Position numbers and translations under genes: made by a program
NCBI GenBank assembly: GCA_937941745.1
Contig: CALDGV010000496.1
Coordinates: 1-6,151 of the forward strand
Direction of reading: 5' to 3'
Origin: an uncultured Prosthecobacter sp.
GTDB taxonomy: Bacteria; Verrucomicrobiota; Verrucomicrobiia; Verrucomicrobiales; Verrucomicrobiaceae
Length of the DNA stretch: 6,151 nucleotides
Notes under the pieces: model-generated
What the model was told of the DNA's origin: nothing
Databases searched by the model: none
What the model saw: only the letters and a program-made list of their open reading frames with translations
Shown: positions 1 to 5,471 of the stretch, one piece after another
Numbering within the stretch: the stretch's first letter is position 1
Layout of the letters: each line of letters starts with the position of its first letter

Positions 1-730
1 CGATGTTCACGTCGCCGAAGACGAGGCTGCGGCCGCAGAGTTTCACCACCTCGCCACTGCCTTCGTGGTCGGTCGGGTAGAAGCCAAATGCTTCGGCAGG
101 AGCGCCGGCGGCGATGAAGGCCTGGATCAGGCGGAAAGGCGTCCATGGCTCCTCGCGCCCTGGCTTGATCACCACCGGTGTCTTTAGAGCGATGGAGGGC
201 AGCCACAGGGAGTTCACCGCCGGGCTGTTGCTGGGCATGACGAGGCCAAGGGCGTTGGCGGTGGGGAAGTAGGCGACAGGGCAGCCTGCCTGAGTGCCAA
301 AACCTTTGTCGATGACACTCATGTCGAGGCCGCGTGACAGGCCGTTGAGGATCATCTTCATGTTGGTCATGGCGAAGTGGATCTTCGTCATGTTCCGCTT
401 CACCATGATATGCGGAAGGCCGGAGGTGCGGGAGAGGGTGGCGATGTATTCCTGCGGGCTCTGGGTGTGGCCCTTGTCTCCCAGCGGCAGGGTGCCATTG
501 AGGAAGAGATCGCCAGCCTTGGCGGTGATCTCAATGAGCTGCTCCACGGTGAACTTTTTCAGGCTCGCACGGGCCTCACCAATCTTCGCGAGGTCCTTGC
601 GGACGATGCCCGCGTTCACCTGGCTGACTTCGGCGCAGACCTCGCCAGTTTTGTGGTCTTTGACCTGAACTTTATCGAGGGATTCGTAGGGACGGCCTTT
701 GCGGAGGGCGGGAAGATGGGGGACGGACAT
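1..730 (-). CDS. Aldehyde dehydrogenase superfamily protein, N-terminal part (cut by left edge)
   Basis: The frame is open from an ATG at 730 to the edge, giving 243 residues; an in-frame TAG lies upstream and no other ATG precedes, so the start is firm. I read the protein directly from the reverse strand. Residues 160-230 have the cofactor-binding layout of the aldehyde dehydrogenase superfamily: a PSNSP segment (166-170) in place of the usual PWNFP, then VVIKP with K189, then an AGAPAEAF turn (208-215) matching the family's AGxPxGV. The first 150 residues are divergent and do not match a subfamily I can name. The catalytic Cys and the second half of the protein lie outside the window, so substrate and activity (NAD(P)-dependent oxidation, or acylating/reducing) cannot be assigned. 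It resembles poorly characterised dehydrogenases that I recall from Verrucomicrobia and Planctomycetes. No Shine-Dalgarno sequence is visible; the leader is pyrimidine-rich. It is probably transcribed separately from the genes to its right. Confidence 0.85.
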   Translation of the reverse strand, partial: MSVPHLPALRKGRPYESLDKVQVKDHKTGEVCAEVSQVNAGIVRKDLAKIGEARASLKKFTVEQLIEITAKAGDLFLNGTLPLGDKGHTQSPQEYIATLSRTSGLPHIMVKRNMTKIHFAMTNMKMILNGLSRGLDMSVIDKGFGTQAGCPVAYFPTANALGLVMPSNSPAVNSLWLPSIALKTPVVIKPGREEPWTPFRLIQAFIAAGAPAEAFGFYPTDHEGSGEVVKLCGRSLVFGDVNI

Positions 731-883
731 GGGGTGGGGGTCGGAGAGAAGGGTGGTACTAAACGCGCCGTGGAGCGAATTCTATGTCTATACGGTGTTT
801 TGCATGGTCCGGACGGTTTCGGAAGTGATTTCCGAGCCGAACCTCGCCCGTGATTGCAGGCTCTCCGCACCTTTCCGGCCTAT
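731..883 (-). promoter_or_regulatory. Leader and possible promoter region of the aldehyde dehydrogenase gene
   Basis: These 153 bases separate the stop of the secreted-protein gene from the dehydrogenase ATG. No small gene is evident. On the minus strand TAGAAT (779-784) matches five of six bases of a sigma-70 -10 box and would give a leader of about 40 bases. The hexamer 17 bases upstream (CCATGC) is a poor -35 box, so the promoter is only tentative. The last 30 bases before the ATG are rich in C and T and contain no GGAG-like site. Two small inverted repeats lie further upstream. Confidence 0.25.
807..835 (-). repeat. Two short inverted repeats between genes (weak terminator or operator candidate)
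   Basis: Bases 819-824 (TCGGAA) and 830-835 (TTCCGA) form a perfect 6-bp inverted repeat around a 5-base spacer. Next to it, 807-814 (GTCCGGAC) is a perfect 8-bp palindrome. On the minus-strand transcript they lie about 50 to 75 bases past the stop of the 884-1978 gene and before the candidate -10 of the dehydrogenase gene. No T-run follows, so a standard rho-independent terminator is not supported. They could be a weak hairpin, an operator or chance. Confidence 0.3.
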
Positions 884-1978
884 CTATTCGCCAGAGGTGA
901 GGTTGCCGCGGGTGGAGATGATGCGGTCCACACGAAAAGTGAGGTGGCAGAGGCGCTCGGGCGCCCTTCCGAAGAAGGGAGTCTCTGTGATGACCTCGAG
1001 GGTGTAGGTCCCGTCCCGGTAGGCGTAGTTGGAGAGGTCGGTGAGTGTCAGCTTCTCATCCTGGGGCACGTTGGTGGGGCTGGCCTGGAGTTCCGGGTTG
1101 TAGTGCGTGCCGTAGCGGCGCTCCGTGCCGCGGACGATGGTGCCCTGGGTGCCAAGCGCAGCCTCTCCGGCATAGATCTGCACGTAGGTGCGGGAGTCAG
1201 GATAGAGGCCCTTCAGGTTCACGATGACGGCAGGCAGCTTGTCGATGTAAAGCAGGCCCGCCTCGAGGTTTTCAAACGAGGCCGTGGAGACCGGCCAGAC
1301 TTCCAGCCGTGGCTCGCAGAGGATTGTGGCGGGCACGCCATCGGAGGCGTAGCGCACGACGCGGAAGGCGTGCTCGCCGCAGCCTTCCGAGAGAGTGGCG
1401 CTGGTGAGTTCATGGTAGAGCGGAGCCATGTCGTAGGTGCCGTTCTCGAGGTTGCTCTCAAAGACCAGGTAGGGCGTCTGATTCAGGCCTGAATAGGTGG
1501 TGGGATCGTAGTTCACGCCTGTGCAGGCGAAATAGACGAGGCGTTCGGCATCTTCAGATGAAGTGGGAGCCAAGCCGGAGACCTGAAGCTGGAGGGACAC
1601 CGGTCGGTCTGCCCGAGTGCGGCGGACGTAGGTGCCGCTGTTTGCATCCCCTCGAACATAGGGGTCTTCCGAGGTGATTTCGATGACTGCGGCGGGGCTG
1701 TAGGTGCGGATGAGCTTGGAATCGAGCAGGTAGATCTTCTGATCCCAGGCCGTGCCGGCGGCGAAAAGCTGGAACAGGGAGCCGACGGCGCCTGTTTCCA
1801 GGCCTGCGGTAAAGGTGTTGGTCGTCTGGTCAGGCGACAGCGGGATGTCATAAACCAGCCCGGAATCCAGCACCGTCTGGCGCACCCAGGCCTGCTGGGC
1901 TTGGGATCGCAGGCTAGAAAGCAAGAGCAGCAGGATTAGGAGCCTGTGAAGCGGCTTGATCGGGAGATTCAAGAGCAT
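884..1978 (-). CDS. Secreted protein of unknown function, beta-rich
   Basis: This gene encodes 364 residues and I recognise no family. The N-terminus is a clear Sec signal peptide: basic residues at 8-12, a leucine-rich core (13-20), and a likely signal peptidase I cut after SQA near residue 27. No further membrane segment, LPXTG motif or lipobox is visible, so a periplasmic or surface location is inferred. The mature part is dominated by alternating hydrophobic and polar stretches typical of beta-sheet, for example 126-134, 244-256 and 324-350, suggesting one or more beta-sandwich domains. Four cysteines (152, 200, 221, 344) could form two disulfides. No catalytic motif stands out. The gene starts 6 bases after the stop of the preceding signal-peptide gene, has no Shine-Dalgarno site of its own, and is probably translationally coupled to it, so the two products likely work together. 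The open frame, signal peptide and spacing make the gene itself secure. Confidence 0.8.
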   Translation of the reverse strand: MLLNLPIKPLHRLLILLLLLSSLRSQAQQAWVRQTVLDSGLVYDIPLSPDQTTNTFTAGLETGAVGSLFQLFAAGTAWDQKIYLLDSKLIRTYSPAAVIEITSEDPYVRGDANSGTYVRRTRADRPVSLQLQVSGLAPTSSEDAERLVYFACTGVNYDPTTYSGLNQTPYLVFESNLENGTYDMAPLYHELTSATLSEGCGEHAFRVVRYASDGVPATILCEPRLEVWPVSTASFENLEAGLLYIDKLPAVIVNLKGLYPDSRTYVQIYAGEAALGTQGTIVRGTERRYGTHYNPELQASPTNVPQDEKLTLTDLSNYAYRDGTYTLEVITETPFFGRAPERLCHLTFRVDRIISTRGNLTSGE

Positions 1979-1984
1979 GCAGGA

Positions 1985-2707
1985 CTAGCGGGCGGAGGCG
2001 GTGACTGGCGGAGCTTTTTCCAGGACGCTGATCGGATTCCCCCGATACACGGAAACGACCAGGAATTCGAGGCGTGACACGTCCTTGAGCACGGAGCGGT
2101 CGGCCTTTTCATCGCCCAGCGCCATCGCGAGGGGCACTTCGCGTGTGGTCAGCCACTGCCGGTTGCGCTTCAAAAAGTCCGGCCAGAGCAGGAACGGGCT
2201 GACCGGCCTTGGCACGATGTAGGTCTCCAGCCCCTGGGGCAGGTGCAGGATGGAACCGTAGGGAACGATGGTGTGAAACTGCCCATCAAACAGCACCAGG
2301 GAGCGGCTGTAGGCAGAGGTGTCAGGCTCGGGGCGTGGCTGGGTCAGGTTCCGGGCTCGGCGCTGCAGGTGCTGATGAAGGCGGGGCTGCTGGGCGACTT
2401 CGGACTGAAGCTCGTCTTCGGTGATGATGTCCCGTGGCTGGGCCGGAGGCTGAATGGCCAGGGGCCTTTGGGCTTTCGCTGCCCTGAACCCGGAGGCTGT
2501 TGAGGCTGCCTTCAGCGGTGATGATGCGTGAACACTCCTGTGCAGCGGAGCGGCGGACTGCAGGATGATCGGTTCCATCTGCCCACTGCGACGGGCAGGC
2601 TCCGATGCCGGCTCTAAAGCCAGGGATGAAAGGGGGCTCACAAGGGCGAGCAACACCAGAAGAAGGCATGTTTCCGCCCGACGATCGCTTTTAAGTTTGT
2701 GAATCAT
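1985..2707 (-). CDS. Secreted protein of unknown function with Pro/Gln-rich linker and C-terminal domain
   Basis: This gene encodes 240 residues. Residues 1-30 are a Sec signal peptide: basic 4-10, hydrophobic 14-23, and a probable cut after SLA at 28-30. Residues 31-130 are low in hydrophobics and rich in Pro, Gln, Ala, Ser and Arg, which looks like a disordered linker. Residues about 132-230 look like a compact domain: it opens with LVLFDGQFHTIVPYGSILHL (137-156) and continues with W175, W185 and an ITVE-like LTTREV (186-191), ending in a hydrophobic strand near 213-221. I have seen similar DGxxxxxVPxGSxLHxP segments in uncharacterised verrucomicrobial proteins, but this is recollection and carries no function. 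The gene follows the membrane sensor-like gene by 57 bases and precedes another signal-peptide gene by 6, so all three are probably one operon. Envelope location is inferred. ATG at 2707 is preferred because it begins the signal peptide. Confidence 0.78.
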   Translation of the reverse strand: MIHKLKSDRRAETCLLLVLLALVSPLSSLALEPASEPARRSGQMEPIILQSAAPLHRSVHASSPLKAASTASGFRAAKAQRPLAIQPPAQPRDIITEDELQSEVAQQPRLHQHLQRRARNLTQPRPEPDTSAYSRSLVLFDGQFHTIVPYGSILHLPQGLETYIVPRPVSPFLLWPDFLKRNRQWLTTREVPLAMALGDEKADRSVLKDVSRLEFLVVSVYRGNPISVLEKAPPVTASAR

Positions 2708-2764
2708 GGATGGAGTGCGGGTTCTGAGGTTGATGTTGTGAAGGCGGCTGTTCGTCCTGGCGGG

Positions 2765-3688
2765 TCAGGCGGCGCAGGCCTCCTGGGTCTCAGGCTGCTC
2801 CGAACTGGCGTAGAGCGACCCGGCGCAGTCGTCGCACAAGGTGTGTGAGAAGCTCATGCCCTGGGTCTTGAACAGCCATTCATTCCAGGGAACCCAGTGC
2901 TGATCACTGAGGGCGAGGCGGTCGCAGAAAGCGCAGCAGGCAGGATGCTCGGAGGTGGTGGCGACCCGGAAAGGTGTGCTTTGAAGGCAGTGGGTCCACT
3001 CATTGAGCACATCGCTCAGGCGGCGTGCATGGCTCATGGCGATGTGGGCTTTGCCAGCAGCCTCCGCGACACTGACCGAGTCCAGCATGAGAACCAGCAG
3101 ATGGGTGTAGCCCTTCTTGAGCTTGATGGGAAGGCAGACCGCGCTGAAGGCCCGGTCCAGCACGGTCAGCTCTGTCAAGCTCTGGGTGGCCATGGAAGCT
3201 CTGCCACAGACCTGTTCGGCGATTTTCCAGCCCACGGGATCCGAAATGCCCCAGCCGAGCTTGTAGCGGAGGCGGTCGGTTCCGGGTTCGAGCAAAAGGG
3301 CTGCGCGTGACTGAGTCTGCCTGCCGAGTTCTTCCAGGATCTCCCGGGCCTGCTCCTGAGGCGGGCGGTGTTCGGTGGCCCTGGAGGACTTGCTGACCCT
3401 GGTGCGGCCCTGCTGACGCCTGCGGGTCATTGCCAGCGCCATGATGAAGAGAATGCTCGTCCCCGTCCATGTCACCAGGATGGAGAGGATGCCAGGCACG
3501 CTGAGCCAGCTTGCGCTCAGGTGGGAGAGCAGGCAGCCAAATCCCACCAGCCCGAGGCCGGCAATCAGCGCGATCTGGCACTCGGAGGATGCCGGGAGGA
3601 GGTCTTCGGAGGCCGCCTGATCTGCCGGAATCACCTTTTCGTCATCAGGCGGATCGAACAAGGAGGGGAGGGCTGTGGGGGAGGACAT
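2765..3688 (-). CDS. Membrane sensor-like protein: two TM helices, GAF-like region, C-terminal paired-CxxC module
   Basis: This gene encodes 307 residues. A polar N-terminus of about 36 residues is followed by two hydrophobic helices (about 38-61 and 64-87) joined by a very short turn, then a strongly basic stretch (89-104) that should stay in the cytoplasm. Residues 113-235 look like a GAF-type fold: a helix, then RAALLLEPGTDRLRYKLGWG (128-147), a central segment with VCLPIKLKKG (184-193), a LLVLMLD strand (197-203) and a final long helix. That call is by pattern only. The C-terminus has C252-x2-C255, W265, W268, F280-S281-H282 and C285-x2-C288, closely resembling a small paired-CxxC module that I recall at the end of many PAS/GAF sensory proteins; it probably binds zinc. 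There is no histidine-kinase, cyclase or phosphatase motif. It is the first gene of the probable operon with two secreted proteins, and is divergent from a response regulator. Signal sensing is therefore inferred, not shown. Confidence 0.8.
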   Translation of the reverse strand: MSSPTALPSLFDPPDDEKVIPADQAASEDLLPASSECQIALIAGLGLVGFGCLLSHLSASWLSVPGILSILVTWTGTSILFIMALAMTRRRQQGRTRVSKSSRATEHRPPQEQAREILEELGRQTQSRAALLLEPGTDRLRYKLGWGISDPVGWKIAEQVCGRASMATQSLTELTVLDRAFSAVCLPIKLKKGYTHLLVLMLDSVSVAEAAGKAHIAMSHARRLSDVLNEWTHCLQSTPFRVATTSEHPACCAFCDRLALSDQHWVPWNEWLFKTQGMSFSHTLCDDCAGSLYASSEQPETQEACAA

Positions 3689-3919
3689 CGGGATTTATTG
3701 CTGATTCCCAAAAATCTAATGACCGCCTGAAGAACCGTCATGTCGGCAGAGATGATGAAAGGCGTCCTCTCTTGTCATCAAAAGTGATGATAAACCTTGG
3801 GTTACCCCACGGAAGGTGGCGCTTTATATCAAAAATTCTGTGTAATTATGGTAAAGCGAATAAATGACCCGGCTGAGCGTTCTGCGAGGCCACTTTTTCA
3901 CCCCCCATTCTTCCGCTCA
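3689..3919. promoter_or_regulatory. Divergent intergenic region between the sensor-like gene and the response regulator
   Basis: This 231-base region separates the two divergent starts and is visibly richer in A and T (mainly 3690-3720 and 3775-3870) than the coding sequence around it, so it should hold promoters for both directions. I could not identify a convincing paired -35/-10 set. Candidate elements are TTGTCA at 3773-3778 (five of six to a -35 box, without a partner at the right distance), TATATC at 3825-3830 and AATTAT at 3844-3849, all on the plus strand. A perfect inverted repeat lies at 3775-3790. The open frame reaches upstream of 3920 through this region, but that part does not look coding. 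Confidence 0.45.
3775..3790. repeat. Perfect 6-bp inverted repeat, operator candidate
   Basis: TCATCA (3775-3780) and TGATGA (3785-3790) are exact inverted copies around AAAG. A further TGATGA half-site occurs at 3753-3758, 26 bases before the right arm ends its partner spacing. The repeat overlaps the TTGTCA hexamer at 3773-3778 and sits in the shared divergent promoter region, where a dimeric regulator such as the adjacent NarL-type protein could bind. That link is positional inference; a 6-bp repeat can also arise by chance. Confidence 0.3.
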
Positions 3920-4570
3920 ATGTCCATCCGAACCGCCATCATCGAAGACAACGAGATGATTCGCAAAACACTGATGCTGGTGCTTCAGACTGAGCACGAC
4001 ATCGAGTGCATCGGAGCTTATGCCAACGCGGAGCAGGCACTCGCTGACCTGCCGGGTGTTCAGCCTCCGCATGTCCTGCTGGTGGACCTGGCTCTCCCTG
4101 GCATGAGCGGTCTGGACTGTGTGCATCGTGTGATGGGCTGGACGCTTCGCCCTCAGGTGGTGATGCTGACTGGGTCAGATGACGAAGACAGCATCCTGAA
4201 ATGCATTGCCTCCGGCGCCTGTGGCTACCTGCTGAAGCCGGTTCATGCCCATCAGATCGTCAGCGCAGTCCGTGAAGCCGCGAGTGGAGGCAGTCCCATG
4301 AGTGCCGGAGTGACGAAATCCATGGTGAACTTCCTGCAAAAGCAGCGTTGCAACCCGGATGCTGCGAAGCTGAGGCCTCTCCCGGAGCTTTCCTCCCAGG
4401 AAAACCGGATCCTGCATCACATCGTCCAGGGCAGCCTTTACAAGGAGATCGCCGACTCCCTGGGCATCAGCGAGTCCACGGTCCGGACGCATGTGCAGCG
4501 GATCTACCACAAGCTCAACGTCCACAGCCGTTCCCAGGCGGTTGCCAAGGTGATGGGCATTCACAATTGA
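3920..4570 (+). CDS. NarL/FixJ-family response regulator (receiver domain plus LuxR-type HTH)
   Basis: This gene encodes 216 residues, the standard length for the family. The receiver domain (about 3-122) has every expected residue: acidic pair E9/D10, phosphorylated D56 in VDLALPGMSG, T84 and K106 in LLKP. After a linker (about 125-153), a LuxR-type helix-turn-helix domain occupies 155-212, with LSSQENRIL, then YKEIADSLGISESTVRTHV (174-192) as the turn and recognition helix, then the HKLNVHSRSQAV dimer helix. It should bind DNA as a phosphorylation-controlled dimer. The frame stays open upstream to a TTG at 3797 and an ATG at 3848, but the receiver fold begins at the ATG at 3920 and the extra residues resemble no domain, so 3920 is chosen. 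No Shine-Dalgarno site precedes it. No histidine kinase is in the window; the divergent sensor-like gene lacks a kinase domain. The target genes are unknown. Confidence 0.95.
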   Translation: MSIRTAIIEDNEMIRKTLMLVLQTEHDIECIGAYANAEQALADLPGVQPPHVLLVDLALPGMSGLDCVHRVMGWTLRPQVVMLTGSDDEDSILKCIASGACGYLLKPVHAHQIVSAVREAASGGSPMSAGVTKSMVNFLQKQRCNPDAAKLRPLPELSSQENRILHHIVQGSLYKEIADSLGISESTVRTHVQRIYHKLNVHSRSQAVAKVMGIHN

Positions 4571-4595
4571 GCCGGGCTCCCTCAGGAAGCCCGGC
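4571..4595. terminator. GC-rich hairpin in convergent gap, probable bidirectional terminator
   Basis: GCCGGGCT (4571-4578) and AGCCCGGC (4588-4595) form a perfect 8-bp stem, extendable by two C-G pairs past a bulged A to leave a 4-base loop. The stem begins directly after the response regulator TGA at 4568-4570 and lies 31 bases past the stop of the dehydratase gene read from the other side. No T-run follows on either strand, so termination efficiency is uncertain, but position between convergent genes strongly suggests this role. Confidence 0.65.
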
Positions 4596-4625
4596 CCGGA
4601 TAAGCGGAGGCAATGGTGTTTCGGC

Positions 4626-5453
4626 TCAGGCCATCGGGTTCACCAGCGTGCCGATGCCATCAATGCGGATGGAGACCTCATCCCCTGACTGGAGGGTGAA
4701 CTCATCCCCAGGAACAATGCCTGTGCCGGTCATGAGCAGAGCGCCTGTGGGGAAGGTGTTGTCCCGGTAAAGGAAGCCGGCCAGCTCTGTGACGCTGCGT
4801 TTGAGCTGGCTGATGGTCGTTTCACCGCTGAAGGCGACAGAGCCACCCCTCTGGATGGTGAGGACAATCTTGGTTTCAGGACTCAGCGCGTTCTGGGTGA
4901 TGAAAAGGCAGGGCCCCACGGCAGCGCAGAGCTTGAAGCACTTCGCCTGTGGCAGGTAGAGCGGATTTTCACCCTCGATGTCCCGGCAGGAGAGGTCGTT
5001 GCCGACCGTGTAGCCGATGATCTGGCCAGAGGGGTTGATGACGAGGGTCAGCTCCGGCTCGGGAACCATCCACTTCGAGTCGCTGCGCAGATGCATGGCC
5101 TGCCCAGGTCGGGCGACACGCTGCGGCGTGGCCTTGAAGAAGATCTCGGGGCGCTCGGCGGCATACACCCGGTCGTAGAAAGTGCCGCCGCCAGCATCTT
5201 TGGACTCCTCCATGCGGGCAGTGCGGCTGCGGAAGTAGGTCACACCGGCCGCCCAGACCTCCTGTGTGCCGATGGGGGCCAGGATCGTGTCCGCCGCCGG
5301 AGCTGAGGTGGTTTTGCCTGAGGCGATCAGGCTGGTGAGATAGCCATGCAGATCGGCATGGGCAATCAGTGCATCCCAGTCCGTGTCAGGCAGGGAAAAC
5401 CAGGCATCGTTGGCCTGGACAAAGAAACCTTGGGTGGTGCGGTAAAGGTGCAT
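4626..5453 (-). CDS. kdaD: 2-keto-3-deoxy-D-arabonate/xylonate dehydratase (FAH superfamily)
   Basis: This gene encodes 275 residues. The enzyme (EC 4.2.1.141) removes water from 2-keto-3-deoxy-pentonate to give alpha-ketoglutaric semialdehyde in the cytoplasm. Residues about 58-272 are the FAH catalytic fold. Diagnostic segments are [11 protein letters not shown] (100-110), [13 protein letters not shown] (123-135) with the metal ligands E132 and E134, [15 protein letters not shown] (147-161) with the third ligand D153, [10 protein letters not shown] (162-171) with K171, and the closing TGTGIVPGD (242-250). From memory these match the characterised archaeal KdaD nearly residue for residue in the core, whereas other FAH hydrolases lack the ENPLYLPQ block. 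The length is close to that of the archaeal enzyme (somewhat under 300 residues). It lies 18 bases after the alpha-ketoglutaric semialdehyde dehydrogenase gene, whose enzyme uses its product, which strengthens the assignment. D-arabonate and D-xylonate give the same intermediate, so the sugar cannot be told. A pentonate or other sugar-acid substrate of related type remains possible. Confidence 0.87.
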   Translation of the reverse strand: MHLYRTTQGFFVQANDAWFSLPDTDWDALIAHADLHGYLTSLIASGKTTSAPAADTILAPIGTQEVWAAGVTYFRSRTARMEESKDAGGGTFYDRVYAAERPEIFFKATPQRVARPGQAMHLRSDSKWMVPEPELTLVINPSGQIIGYTVGNDLSCRDIEGENPLYLPQAKCFKLCAAVGPCLFITQNALSPETKIVLTIQRGGSVAFSGETTISQLKRSVTELAGFLYRDNTFPTGALLMTGTGIVPGDEFTLQSGDEVSIRIDGIGTLVNPMA

Positions 5454-5471
5454 GAGCGTGAGGGGTTGGAA

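Noticed and set aside
854..1492. Long open frame on the plus strand (212 codons) opposite the secreted-protein gene, and another at 377-853
   Set aside because: Both lie antisense to genes with clear protein features (signal peptide; aldehyde dehydrogenase motifs). Their translations are low-complexity Gly/Ala/Arg/Val-rich, as expected for shadows in GC-rich DNA.
2897..3310. Open frames opposite and in other frames of the sensor-like gene (2897-3310 plus, 3000-3581 minus, 3368-3730 plus)
   Set aside because: They overlap the gene with transmembrane helices and the paired-CxxC module, and their translations show no domain, signal peptide or start context.
3797..3919. 41-residue N-terminal extension of the response regulator from a TTG (3797) or ATG (3848)
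   Set aside because: The receiver fold begins at MSIRTAIIEDN (3920). The extension matches nothing, runs through AT-rich promoter-like sequence, and lacks a ribosome binding site.
4571..4625. Small RNA or small gene in the convergent gap
   Set aside because: The 55 bases are largely taken up by the hairpin; no promoter or start codon with a frame is visible.
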